Translations under genes and position numbers: made by a program | In this document: piece after piece, positions 1 to 8,125 of the stretch | Layout of the letters: each line of letters opens with the position of its first letter | Numbering within the stretch: the first letter of the stretch is position 1 | Notes under the pieces: generated by a model | Database searches by the model: none | The model's input: only the letters and a program-made list of their open reading frames with translations | What the model was told of the DNA's origin: nothing | Origin: Spirochaetota bacterium | GTDB taxonomy: Bacteria > Spirochaetota > Spirochaetia > Treponematales > Rectinemataceae | Length of the DNA: 50,374 nucleotides | NCBI GenBank assembly: GCA_022711355.1 | Contig: JAKLFE010000035.1 | Coordinates: 1-50,374, forward strand | Direction of reading: 5' to 3'

Positions 1-1200
1 GAAGACCCGGTCCTTGCCGCGGCCCGGGGCCCGGCCCTCGACGAGGAGGTAGTCCAGGAGCTCGGTGCTCTTGCCCTTGTAGAACTCGAGGACGTCCTTC
101 TTGAGCTGCTCGGCCTTGAAGCCCCGCAGCCCCGAGGCCTTGAGCGCCGCGCTCACCATGGCCAGGTCGAGGGGGCGGCCCCTGCCCCTGCCCTTCCAGA
201 TCGAGAGGGCGGCCCGGGTCTTGTCGGCGTTGACCCCCACCTCCACCTTGGCGTCGCGGTCCGTGGAGAGGGAGCGGCTGTAGATCGGCTCGCCCGAGGA
301 GGCGGCCTCGGCCACGAGGGCGGCGAGCTCGGCCTCGGGGATGAGGGCCGCGGCCGGGGCCCCGAGCTCGACGGCGCGCGCGAGGATGGCGGAAGCCGAA
401 GGCGGGGCGAAGCGCGCGTCGCCCGGCGCGTAGTTGAGGAAGAAGGTGGCGCCGTCGGGCGAGAGCTCGACCGACCAGCGGTGCTCGTGCAGGGGGACGA
501 TGTCGACCCAGCGCTCGCCCACGCGCACGACGCCGTCGGCCTCGGCCAGGAGCTCGTTCTTCCTGCGGACGACGTTGTCTCCCGCGAAGAAGGAGGTCTC
601 CTCGGCGGGGGCCTGGAGGGGGCGGCCGAAGATGGTCTTGCCCGGCTTGCCCGGCTTGGCCGCCGAGAGGAGGGCCAGGCGCTCGCCCTTGCGCGCGTAG
701 CCCGCGCGGAGCACCGCGGGGTCGGGGCGGACCTCCTCGCGCCGCTCGCGCCGCTCGGCGACGAGGACCTTCTCGACCTTGGGCGGGAGGAAGGGCAGGG
801 CGGCCGGCTTGCGGACCGTCTTCTCGACCTTCACGGTCTCCGAGACCAGCTTGTAGAGCCGGGGCGGTGACGCGGCCGCCGCCGCGGAGGAGACCGCCTC
901 GGCGAGCTCGGGCGGGACCGCGAGCTCGGACCACTCGGGCTGCTCGGGCTGGGGAGGCTCGGGGGCCTGGCCGGCGGCCACGATCTCCGTGACCGGGCCC
1001 TTGGCGCGGGAGAGCTTGGCGACGAGCTCCTCGGCCCGCTTCTGGTTGAAGCCGGCGACCCGGGCGTCCATGAGGAGGCGCAGGACCTTCTCCGCCCCCC
1101 ATTCGGCGCCGTTCGGGTCGGGGCTATAGCTAATGCTCGCCTCGAGCTCGCCCTCGTCGATGGTGAGGGCGAGATCCCCCTTCGCGACCGCCTGCGCCAT
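1..1200 (-). CDS. FapA (DUF342) family protein, C-terminus beyond window
   Basis: The reading frame is open for 400 codons from an ATG at 1200 and runs off the left edge, so only the N-terminal part is present. A GGGGGGAGC Shine-Dalgarno stretch directly precedes the ATG. The N-terminal ~160 residues are charged and Pro/Ala-rich. From about residue 180 the protein matches the FapA/DUF342 N-terminal region, including the signature AAKPGKPGKTIFG, followed by the beta-rich segment through 'EADGVVRVGERW'. FapA-type proteins are linked to flagellar assembly and membrane-associated signalling and often sit beside FlhG/MinD ATPases, as here (the ATPase gene ends 12 bp upstream). Family assignment is confident; the cellular role is inferred from the family and its neighbour. 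Confidence 0.8.
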   Translation of the reverse strand, partial: MAQAVAKGDLALTIDEGELEASISYSPDPNGAEWGAEKVLRLLMDARVAGFNQKRAEELVAKLSRAKGPVTEIVAAGQAPEPPQPEQPEWSELAVPPELAEAVSSAAAAASPPRLYKLVSETVKVEKTVRKPAALPFLPPKVEKVLVAERRERREEVRPDPAVLRAGYARKGERLALLSAAKPGKPGKTIFGRPLQAPAEETSFFAGDNVVRRKNELLAEADGVVRVGERWVDIVPLHEHRWSVELSPDGATFFLNYAPGDARFAPPSASAILARAVELGAPAAALIPEAELAALVAEAASSGEPIYSRSLSTDRDAKVEVGVNADKTRAALSIWKGRGRGRPLDLAMVSAALKASGLRGFKAEQLKKDVLEFYKGKSTELLDYLLVEGRAPGRGKDRVF

Positions 1201-1212
1201 GCTCCCCCCGGC

Positions 1213-2355
1213 CTAGCCCTGGAAGCCCTGTCCGATGGCCTTGGCGAGCTTGAACTTGAGGAACTGGTTCTCGCGCCGGAGCTTGTCGATCTCGAACTGC
1301 TGGCCGCGCACCGTCTCGACGAGGTCGCCGGTCGAGAGGGCGCCCGAGGAGAGGAGCTCCTCGACGTAGGCCACCTTGGCGCCGAAGTCCGTCTCGGCCT
1401 CGAGCTCGGCCGTGCGGAAGCCCCCGTCGAGCTCGGCCAGGGAGAGGGGGAGGTCCTCCTCGCCCTCGCACTGGACGAGCTTGTCCGCGGTGCGGTAGAT
1501 CGCCTGCGAGAGCACGGACTGGGGCTTGTAGCGGATGATGGGGATGCGGCTGCCTAAGGCCACGTCCTGGAGCTCGTCGCGGTAGAGGATGCCGAGGTGC
1601 TCGATGTCGATGTTCAGGTACTCGGTGCAGGAGCGCCGGATCTTCTGGGCCTTCTCGGCGTCCTTGGGATCCTCGAGCATGTTCATGAGCAGGCGCGGCC
1701 GGAAGCGCCCCATGCGCTCGACCGCGATCGCCCAACGCTCCGGATCCAGCCGCCGCACGTCCTCGAGTATCGCGGGCACGTAGGCCCGCTGGAGGGAGGC
1801 CCCGTCCTTGCGCAGCTCCTCGAGCCGCTCGTAGGCCCGGGACTTCTGGCCGAAGGCCCCGTAGAGGAGGCGGAAGACCGCGTTCTTGAGGAAGAGGTAG
1901 GCGTTGAGGGTGGCGGTGAGGGTCGGGGCGGTGACCACGATGCCGCGGGTGCTCATGAGGAAGAAGTCGAGGATGTTCGAGCCCGTGCCCGCGCCGAGGT
2001 CGAGGACCAGGTAGTCGGCCTCGAGCGAGAGGAGGCGCTTGACGAGCTGGTTCTTCTGCGAGGCCCTGATATTCGCCAGGCCGGGCACCTCCGCATCGCC
2101 GGGGATGAAGCGGAGGTTGGGGTAGTCGGTCTCGAGGACGATCGACTCGAAGCCCACGTTCTGCCCCACGAGGAAGGTGCCGATGCCGCGCTTGGGGGCG
2201 CCCTGGCCGAGGATGAGGTGGAGGTTCGAGGCGCCGAGGTCGAGGTCGGCCAGGACCACGCTCCGATCGGCCTGGGCGAGGGCGATGGCCAGGTTGGCCG
2301 CCACCATCGACTTGCCGACCCCGCCCTTGCCGCTCGCGATGGGGACGATGCGCAC
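1213..2355 (-). CDS. MinD/ParA-like P-loop ATPase (FlhG-like)
   Basis: This 380-residue protein starts at a GTG (2355) with GGAGG about 10 nt upstream. It begins MRIVPIASGKGGVGKS, the deviant Walker A motif (KGGxGKS) of the MinD/ParA/FlhG family. Residues 36-41 ('ADLDLG') match the usual switch segment, and 'YLVLDLGAGTG' is the Walker B-like strand. It is longer than MinD (~270 aa): the extra C-terminal ~110 residues end in a short charged, heptad-like helix (EIDKLRRENQFLKFKL) that could be a coiled coil. It lies between a small membrane-protein gene and a FapA gene, all on one strand and closely spaced, so an operon is likely. The MinD/FlhG ATPase class is certain; the target (flagellar placement, chromosome or FapA) is not shown by the sequence. 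Confidence 0.88.
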   Translation of the reverse strand: MRIVPIASGKGGVGKSMVAANLAIALAQADRSVVLADLDLGASNLHLILGQGAPKRGIGTFLVGQNVGFESIVLETDYPNLRFIPGDAEVPGLANIRASQKNQLVKRLLSLEADYLVLDLGAGTGSNILDFFLMSTRGIVVTAPTLTATLNAYLFLKNAVFRLLYGAFGQKSRAYERLEELRKDGASLQRAYVPAILEDVRRLDPERWAIAVERMGRFRPRLLMNMLEDPKDAEKAQKIRRSCTEYLNIDIEHLGILYRDELQDVALGSRIPIIRYKPQSVLSQAIYRTADKLVQCEGEEDLPLSLAELDGGFRTAELEAETDFGAKVAYVEELLSSGALSTGDLVETVRGQQFEIDKLRRENQFLKFKLAKAIGQGFQG

Positions 2356-2359
2356 GGTC

Positions 2360-2881
2360 CTAGGCCTCCGCCCCGCCGGCGCGCCCGGCCTCGGGGAGGG
2401 CCTCGGGCATGGCGGCCGGGACGCTCTCGGCCGCGCCCGCGGGCGGGGCCGCGGGCAGGGGGGCCTCGGCGGCCGCGGCGGGCCAGGACTCGGGCCGGCG
2501 CGGCGCGGCCAGGCCCAGGCCGAAGAGGTCGACGGCGAGGGAGAAGCCGAGGGCGAGGGAGGCGAAGCCGGGATCGCGGAGGCCCGAGCCGGGCTCGACG
2601 AAGGAGTAGGCTACCTCGAGGCCGAGGGGAAGGGCCGCGGCGAGGAGGGCCAGCTTGCCGATCGCGGCGAGGGGCCTATACGGGCCGTAGCGGGCCTCGT
2701 CGAGCCACAGGAAAAAAAAAGCGGCCGCGAAGAGGAGCTGGGGAGCCGCGGCGTAGCGGAACAGGCGCGGGAAGCCCCCGCCCTCGCCGATGGCGCCGAA
2801 ATCGGCCGAAAGCAGGAGGAGCGCGAGGAAACGCGCGAGCTCGGCGATCGCGGCGACGAGGTAGAGGAATTTACGCTTCAT
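2360..2881 (-). CDS. Small multi-pass membrane protein of unknown function
   Basis: This 173-residue protein begins MKRKFLYLVAAI. An upstream in-frame start (2953) exists, but a sigma-70-like promoter (TTGACT-17-TACACT, 2892-2920) ends just before the ATG at 2881, so the shorter form is preferred. About four hydrophobic segments can be seen (residues ~5-25, ~45-60, ~70-90, ~110-125), followed by an Ala/Pro-rich, acidic cytoplasmic-looking tail of ~45 residues. No family recognised. The stop codon lies 4 bp from the MinD-like ATPase start, so the two are probably cotranscribed; a membrane anchor or partner for that ATPase is a guess. Confidence 0.6.
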   Translation of the reverse strand: MKRKFLYLVAAIAELARFLALLLLSADFGAIGEGGGFPRLFRYAAAPQLLFAAAFFFLWLDEARYGPYRPLAAIGKLALLAAALPLGLEVAYSFVEPGSGLRDPGFASLALGFSLAVDLFGLGLAAPRRPESWPAAAAEAPLPAAPPAGAAESVPAAMPEALPEAGRAGGAEA

Positions 2882-2891
2882 TACGTCGGCA

Positions 2892-2920
2892 AGTGTACTT
2901 TCCGCTATACTGACAGTCAA
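2892..2920 (-). promoter_or_regulatory. Sigma-70-like promoter of the membrane protein-MinD-FapA operon
   Basis: On the minus strand TTGACT (2915-2920) is separated by exactly 17 bp from TACACT (2892-2897). The -10 element ends 10 nt before the ATG at 2881, leaving an mRNA leader of only about 3-4 nt and no room for a Shine-Dalgarno sequence. Confidence 0.55.
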
Positions 2921-2976
2921 GGCGCGGGCCTCTCCGAAGGTAGGCCGCGGCACCCCACCCCGGGGCGGGAGGCTTG

Positions 2977-3016
2977 AAGCCCTTAAGACTAGAATGTATT
3001 CTAGTTTTAAGGGCTT
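2977..3016. promoter_or_regulatory. Near-perfect 19-bp inverted repeat between divergent genes (candidate operator)
   Basis: Two 19-nt arms (2977-2995 and 2998-3016) flank a central GT. Only one position fails to pair, and it would be G-U in RNA. The AT-rich core reads CTAGAAT-GT-ATTCTAG. The repeat lies three bases before a TTGACA -35 hexamer (3019) of the ndh gene and ~57 bp from the divergent promoter. A further AAGCCC at 3026-3031 can pair with the right arm, giving an alternative short stem. Position and symmetry fit a dimeric regulator's operator; no known consensus was matched with confidence. Confidence 0.5.
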
Positions 3017-3018
3017 AA

Positions 3019-3047
3019 TTGACAGAAGCCCGTTAAATAGTCATTAT
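3019..3047 (+). promoter_or_regulatory. Probable promoter of ndh-polyprenyl synthase operon
   Basis: A consensus TTGACA (3019-3024) is followed after 17 bp by CATTAT (3042-3047), in a locally AT-rich stretch within otherwise GC-rich DNA. The predicted start near 3054 gives a ~50-nt leader to the ATG at 3103. It directly abuts the inverted repeat at 2977-3016. Confidence 0.5.
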
Positions 3048-3102
3048 TCTATCTATAAAATTCCTAATGAGCATATCCTCAGCGAGCAAGGAGCGAGCGG
3101 AA

Positions 3103-5112
3103 ATGGGTGCAACCAAGCGCATACTGATCCTCGGCGGCGGCTACGGCGGCGTCTGGGCGGGCAAGATACTGGAGCGGCGCTTCCGGAAGCGGGACGACGT
3201 CGAGATCGTCCTCGTCGACAAGAAGCCCTACCATACCCTCATGACCGAGCTCCACGAGGTCGCCGGCTGGCGCACCGAGCCGGACTCGGTCCAGGTGAGC
3301 TTCCGCAAGATCTTCGGGGCCAAGCGGATCGAGGTCGTGCACGACCGGATCGAGAAGATCGACTTCGAGGCCAAGAAGGCCTCCTCGGCCGCGCGGGAAT
3401 ATCCCTTCGACTACATCGTCGTGGGCGCCGGCGCCGAGCCCGAATTCTTCGGCATCCCGGGGGTCGAGGAGAACGCCTTCACCCTCTGGTCCTTCGGCGA
3501 CGCGATGGATATCCGCTCCCACCTCGAGCACACCTTCGCCAAGGCCGCCCAGGAGATCGATCCCGAGAAGCGCCGGAAGATGCTCACCTTCGTGGTGGCG
3601 GGAGCCGGCTTCACCGGCATCGAGATGATCGGCGAGCTCCTCGAGTACCGCGACCAGATGTGCCGCAAGCTCTTCATCGACTGCAAGGAAGTCCGGGTCG
3701 TCAACATCGAGGCCCTGCCCTCGATCCTCCCCATCCTCGAGGAGCCCCTCCGCGCCAAGGCGGAGAACTACCTCAAGAAGCACGGCTGCGAGGTCATGCT
3801 CGGCACGGCCATCGTCGGCGCCGAGCCCGGCAAGGTCCTGCTCAAGGACGGCACCGTCGTCGAGACCGAGACCTTCATCTGGACCTGCGGCGTCAAGGGA
3901 CACTCCTTCGCCGGCTCCCTCGGCATCCCGATGGGCAAGCGCAACCGCCTCGACTGCGACGAGGAGATGAAGTCGCCGAAGTACCCCTTCGCCTACGTGG
4001 TCGGCGACAACGCCGGCCTCATGGTGGACGGCAAGCCCATGGCCCAGATCGTCGAGTCGGCCCACTTCAGCGCCGAGGCCGCCGCGAAGAACATCATCGC
4101 CGACATCGACGGCGGCCCGCGCCACAAGTTCCACGCCAACTACCACGGCTTCATGATCTCGCTCGGCGGCCGCTACGCCGTCGCCAACGCCGGCGGCATG
4201 AAGACCTCGGGCTTCGTCGCCATGCTGATGAAGCACCTCATCAACATGTACTACCTGTTCTGCATCGCGGGCTTCAACCAGGTCTGGGAGTACGTCAAGC
4301 ACGAGTTCCTCGACATGCGGCGCCGCTCCTTCGTGGGCGGCTTCCTCGAGCACAAGACGCGGTTCTACTGGCAGATCCTCCTCCGCCTCTGGCTCGGCCT
4401 CATGTGGGTCATGGAGGGCGTCAACAAGATCGGCGAGGGCTGGCTCAACTTCGCCAAGGGCTCGAGCTCGGGCTGGATGTTCTCGCCCGGCGTCGTCCAG
4501 GCCGGCATCAAGGCGGCCGAGGCGACGAGCGGGGCCAGCGAGGCCTGGGACGCCGCCGGCGCCGCCGCGGCGCCCGCCGCCGACGCCGTGGCCGCCGCGA
4601 GCGGGGCCGTCGCCCAGGCCGCCGCCCCCGCGGCCGACGCCGTGGCCGCGGCGACCGAGGCCGCCGGCGAGGCGGTCGCCCAGGCCGCCGACGGGGCCGC
4701 CCGCGCCTTCGCCAAGGTCTGGGACCTCTCGAAGCCCATCATCGCCCCGGATTCGGCCTTCGCCACCTGGTTCCGCACGACCTTCATGGACGGGATCTTC
4801 GCCCACCTCCCCTTCACGGTCATGCAGGTCATGGTCGTCGCCATGGAGATCGGCATCGGCCTCGCCCTCATGGGAGGCCTCTTCACCTGGTGGGCGGCCG
4901 CCGCGAGCATCGCGATGGTCTTCCTCTTCACCTTCAACGGCATGTTCGCCTGGGACCAGGCCTGGTTCCTCTTCGCGGCGATCCTCATGCTCGGCGGGGC
5001 GGGGCGGGCCTTCGGCCTGGACTACTGGGTGGTGCCCTTCTTCAAGCGCCGCTGGAACGGCGCGCGCCTCGCCCGCAGGTGGCACCTCTACGCCGACGAC
5101 CCGACTAAGTGA
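3103..5112 (+). CDS. ndh: Type II NADH:quinone oxidoreductase with C-terminal DoxX-like membrane region
   Basis: This is a 669-residue FAD/NAD(P)H oxidoreductase. The start at 3103 is chosen because AAGGAG lies 10 nt upstream; the in-frame ATG at 3067 has no ribosome-binding site. The FAD-binding GGGYGG motif is near residue 10, and the second (NADH) Rossmann motif, GAGFTGIE, is near residue 167. Classical NDH-2 enzymes end near 400-430 residues. Here a further ~240 residues follow: a membrane helix (~424-446), an alanine-rich low-complexity stretch with an internal repeat (~470-540), and three to four more membrane helices (~565-645) resembling DoxX-type modules. It overlaps by 4 bp a polyprenyl diphosphate synthase, consistent with a quinone-linked respiratory role. 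The NDH-2 core is confident; the tail's function is unknown. Confidence 0.88.
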   Translation: MGATKRILILGGGYGGVWAGKILERRFRKRDDVEIVLVDKKPYHTLMTELHEVAGWRTEPDSVQVSFRKIFGAKRIEVVHDRIEKIDFEAKKASSAAREYPFDYIVVGAGAEPEFFGIPGVEENAFTLWSFGDAMDIRSHLEHTFAKAAQEIDPEKRRKMLTFVVAGAGFTGIEMIGELLEYRDQMCRKLFIDCKEVRVVNIEALPSILPILEEPLRAKAENYLKKHGCEVMLGTAIVGAEPGKVLLKDGTVVETETFIWTCGVKGHSFAGSLGIPMGKRNRLDCDEEMKSPKYPFAYVVGDNAGLMVDGKPMAQIVESAHFSAEAAAKNIIADIDGGPRHKFHANYHGFMISLGGRYAVANAGGMKTSGFVAMLMKHLINMYYLFCIAGFNQVWEYVKHEFLDMRRRSFVGGFLEHKTRFYWQILLRLWLGLMWVMEGVNKIGEGWLNFAKGSSSGWMFSPGVVQAGIKAAEATSGASEAWDAAGAAAAPAADAVAAASGAVAQAAAPAADAVAAATEAAGEAVAQAADGAARAFAKVWDLSKPIIAPDSAFATWFRTTFMDGIFAHLPFTVMQVMVVAMEIGIGLALMGGLFTWWAAAASIAMVFLFTFNGMFAWDQAWFLFAAILMLGGAGRAFGLDYWVVPFFKRRWNGARLARRWHLYADDPTK

Positions 5113-6113
5113 ACGATTTCTGGAAGGCTAGCCCCGAGCTCGGCGGGCGGCTGGAAGGGATACTCGCCCTCATGGACGAGTCCCTCCGCTCGCCGGGCTT
5201 CCCCCTCGCCGAGGAGGTGTCGGGCATCGTCAGGGCCAACGGCAAGCTCCTCCGGCCGGCCCTCCTGGTCATCGGCTCGCGCTTCGGCAAGGCCGGGGCG
5301 CGGGTCGACGAGGCCCGCGTCGACGCCCTCGCCGCGGCGGTCGAGCTCCTCCACGTCGCCACCCTGATCCACGACGACGTCATCGACGAGGCGGAGCTCC
5401 GCCGGGGCCGCCCCACCCTCCACACCCGCTTCGGGCAGAAGGAGGCGGTGCTCGCCGGCGACTGGCTCTTCTCGCGCTGCTTCCGCCTCGCGGCGGAGTC
5501 GGCCGGCCCCGGGAACGCCCAGGCCCTCGCCCGCCTCATCGGCGCGATCTGCGCCGCCGAGATCGAGCAGGACCTCGGCGCCCGGCGCTACTCCACGAGC
5601 GTCAGGCGCTACTACCGCACCATCGCGGGCAAGACCGCCGCCCTGTTCTCGCTCGCCCTCCACGCGGGAGCGGCCGAGGCCAAGGCCCCGGCCAGGACCG
5701 CCCAGGCCCTCCGGCGGGCCGGCTACGACATCGGCATGGCCTTCCAGATCATCGACGACATCCTCGACTGCGAGTCGAGCCCCGGCGAGCTGCGCAAGCC
5801 CGTCGGCTCCGACCTCCGCGAGGGCCTGTGCACACTCCCCCTCATCCACGCCCTCCGCGCCGAGCGCGGCGCCCCGGCCCTGAGGCCCCTCCTCGAGCGG
5901 CTCGCCGCCGCCCCCAAGGGCGGGAGCGAGTCCGGGACCCTGGTGGCCGAGATCCTCGCGCTGATAGCCGAGTCGGGGGGCATCGAGCTTTCGCGCCGCG
6001 CGGCCCGGCTCTTCACCGAGCGGGCCCAGGCCGAGATCGCCACCCTGCCCGCCCTGCCGGCCAGGGCCGAGCTCGAGGCCCTCGCCGCCCGCCTCCTCGA
6101 CCGGGCCTACTAG
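5109..6113 (+). CDS. Trans-isoprenyl (polyprenyl) diphosphate synthase
   Basis: This 334-residue protein starts at a GTG whose GTGA overlaps the ndh stop, indicating translational coupling. It makes linear polyprenyl diphosphates by successive addition of isopentenyl diphosphate. Both Asp-rich, Mg-binding motifs of the family are present: 'IHDDVIDEAELRRGRPT' (first, DDxxD) and 'FQIIDDILD' (second), with the 'KLLRPAL' substrate-binding stretch near residue 47 and 'YYRTIAGKTAALF' in the middle. Coupling to an NADH:quinone reductase suggests the product is the menaquinone/ubiquinone side chain (IspB/HepT type). Chain length cannot be read safely from the sequence. Confidence 0.9.
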   Translation: MNDFWKASPELGGRLEGILALMDESLRSPGFPLAEEVSGIVRANGKLLRPALLVIGSRFGKAGARVDEARVDALAAAVELLHVATLIHDDVIDEAELRRGRPTLHTRFGQKEAVLAGDWLFSRCFRLAAESAGPGNAQALARLIGAICAAEIEQDLGARRYSTSVRRYYRTIAGKTAALFSLALHAGAAEAKAPARTAQALRRAGYDIGMAFQIIDDILDCESSPGELRKPVGSDLREGLCTLPLIHALRAERGAPALRPLLERLAAAPKGGSESGTLVAEILALIAESGGIELSRRAARLFTERAQAEIATLPALPARAELEALAARLLDRAY

Positions 6114-8086
6114 CCCGCGGCGGCCGGCGCCCCGCCTTCGCCGGGCCCGAGCCGGGCGAGGACGTGCCAGGGCGGGACCGGCGCGGGGCGATAGAACACG
6201 AAGGCGCAGAATGAGGCTATCGGGGCGAGCCGCGCGAGCTCGATGAGGATCTCGTGGGCCGAGCGCCCGAGGCCCTCGCCGCCGCGCAGGGTCAGCACGA
6301 GGGGCCGACGCCGCCGCCCGAGGCTGGCGAGGGCGAGGGCGGCCCGCCGGGCCCCCTCCCCCGACTCGACGTAATCCGGATCGGGCTCCTCCGCGTCCTT
6401 GCCCGCGAGGAGGGATCCCAGGGGCCCGGCGAGGAGGGCTCCCTCGGCGTCCAAGGAGAGGAGACGCCGCGCGAGGACGGCCCGGGAGCGCGGGCTATCG
6501 GCGGCGAGGGCCTTGGCGATGGAGGCCCGAAGGGCCCGGAGGAGGTCGGTCGCGTCTGAGCCCGCGGCGAAGGCCCCGAGGTCGAGGACCAGGCCCTCCT
6601 CCCGGAGCTGCGCGAAGGCCCGGGCGAAGCAGGCGGCCGCGGGCCCCGGCGGGGGCTCCTGGATGAAGCGGAAGGACCCGGTACCTCGGCGCGAGCGCGC
6701 GAAGGCGCTCTCTATCCCCTCGACGATGGACGCGGCCTTGGCCGCGTCCCGGCGCCAGGCCACGCCCGCGGCGTCGAGGGCGCCGAGCTCGCGGACCAGG
6801 GGATCGCGGCGCCGCGCGGTGCCTCCCGAATAGAGCTCCCCGACCGAGGGCTCCTCCTCGGGCGCGGCGGCAGCCGCGGCCCGCGGCGCCCGCGGCCCAG
6901 CCCCGGCCGCGGCGCCGCCGTCCGGGTGAGCCCCGAGCCGGCGCGAGGCGCCCTCCCGCGCGACCTCGGCCGCGGCGCGCTCGACGTAGGCCTCCGAGCT
7001 CGTGGCCTCGTCGTCCTCGCCCTCCTCCGCCTCGCGCTCCTCGAGGCGCGCCACCTCGGCGGGGTCGGCGAAGTCCTCCACGGGGAAGCTCATGGAGGTC
7101 TCGGCCGCGGGGGCGGCCGAGGGGGCCTCGGAGATGGCGCGGAAGTAGTCGGCCGTGTCGAGGCTCCTGACGGCCTGGGTGGCGTCGACCCGCTGCTTGC
7201 CCACGTTGAGGCGCTCGAGCTCGGCGACCGGGTCGACCTGGCCTTGGCGGAGGAGCTCGAGGCGACGCGCGTCGACGAAGGCCCGCAGCTCGGCGATGAA
7301 GGCGATCATGTCGCCCTGGCGGCTCGCGGGCTTCCGCCGGAGGGCGCGGACGATGGAGAGGGAGAGCTCGGGCGGGACGCCCCGCCTGGCCAGGGAACGG
7401 GCGACGTGGGCGGGGGAGGGGGCGCCGAGCCGAGCCCGCTTGGGACCGTAGGGCAGGCGGCCGACGATGAAGCGGAAGAGCTGGACCCCCACGGAGTAGA
7501 TGTCGCCGCGGGGGCTCGGCTCCTCGCCCGCCTTCAGCTCGGGGGCCATGTAGCCGTAGTTCTCGAGGACGGCGGCCGGCTCCTCGGGGAGGAGGGCGAG
7601 GAAGGGAAGGTAGCCGGGCTTCTGGACGCGGATCTCCTCGATCCGGCAGCCCGAGCGGAGCACGAGGACGTTCTCGGCGTTCAGGCAGCCGTAGGAGATC
7701 CCCTGCTTGTGGAAGGCGTCGAGGCCCTGGCCGAGCTCGATGGCGAAGCGGCAGGCGTGCTCGAGCTTGAAGCTCGGCTTGGTCGCGAGGAAGGAGAGGA
7801 GGCTCAGGTGCCCGCCGTACTCCGAGGAGACGAAGGTACGGCCCTCGAGGCGCTCCACCTCGACCAGGTCGAGGACGGAGGGGGCGGCGACCGTATAGCT
7901 CCGCAGGGCGAGCTCGCGGAAGGCCTCGACCGCCTCCTCCAGGCCGCGCGACTGCTTGAGGAAGCGGAGGAGGAAGGTGGTCGCGGAGTAGATGGCCGTC
8001 GCGCTCCAGAGCTCGAAGAAGGAGTCCTCCCCGACGCGCTCCTGGAGGATGTAGCACTGGTTGACGACCTGGCGCGGCTTCAGCAT
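6110..8086 (-). CDS. Pseudokinase fused to a degenerate AAA/STAND-like region
   Basis: Residues ~10-275 of this 658-residue protein have the outline of a eukaryotic-like Ser/Thr kinase, but the catalytic motifs are lost. The VAIK lysine is replaced (FLLRFL, R41), HRDLKPEN reads YGCLNAEN (132-139), and DFG is absent (KPGYL near 156-160). Structural landmarks persist: 'YMAPEL' (179-183) and 'GDIYSVGV' (194-201). After an acidic/Ala-rich linker (~320-425), residues ~430-645 look like the AAA half of PknK-type kinases, with the P-loop position reading 'QEPPPGPAAACF' (no GxxxxGK) and a Walker B-like strand 'RPLVLTLRGGEG'. It lies 39 bp downstream of paralogue A and overlaps the convergent polyprenyl synthase by 4 bp. 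The ATG has no clear Shine-Dalgarno sequence, suggesting coupling to upstream genes. A scaffold or allosteric role is inferred. Confidence 0.7.
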   Translation of the reverse strand: MLKPRQVVNQCYILQERVGEDSFFELWSATAIYSATTFLLRFLKQSRGLEEAVEAFRELALRSYTVAAPSVLDLVEVERLEGRTFVSSEYGGHLSLLSFLATKPSFKLEHACRFAIELGQGLDAFHKQGISYGCLNAENVLVLRSGCRIEEIRVQKPGYLPFLALLPEEPAAVLENYGYMAPELKAGEEPSPRGDIYSVGVQLFRFIVGRLPYGPKRARLGAPSPAHVARSLARRGVPPELSLSIVRALRRKPASRQGDMIAFIAELRAFVDARRLELLRQGQVDPVAELERLNVGKQRVDATQAVRSLDTADYFRAISEAPSAAPAAETSMSFPVEDFADPAEVARLEEREAEEGEDDEATSSEAYVERAAAEVAREGASRRLGAHPDGGAAAGAGPRAPRAAAAAAPEEEPSVGELYSGGTARRRDPLVRELGALDAAGVAWRRDAAKAASIVEGIESAFARSRRGTGSFRFIQEPPPGPAAACFARAFAQLREEGLVLDLGAFAAGSDATDLLRALRASIAKALAADSPRSRAVLARRLLSLDAEGALLAGPLGSLLAGKDAEEPDPDYVESGEGARRAALALASLGRRRRPLVLTLRGGEGLGRSAHEILIELARLAPIASFCAFVFYRPAPVPPWHVLARLGPGEGGAPAAAG

Positions 8087-8125
8087 CTGGCTCGGCGATC
8101 GCGCGGCGCGCGGCGCCCCCGTCCT

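Noticed and set aside
1597..2977. Plus-strand frames of 438 and 266 codons opposite the MinD-like and membrane protein genes
   Set aside because: Low-complexity Arg/Gly/Glu-rich shadow translations of a confidently identified minus-strand operon.
3067..3102. Earlier ATG (3067) as the ndh start
   Set aside because: No ribosome-binding site; the AAGGAG site fits the ATG at 3103, which also begins the conserved fold.
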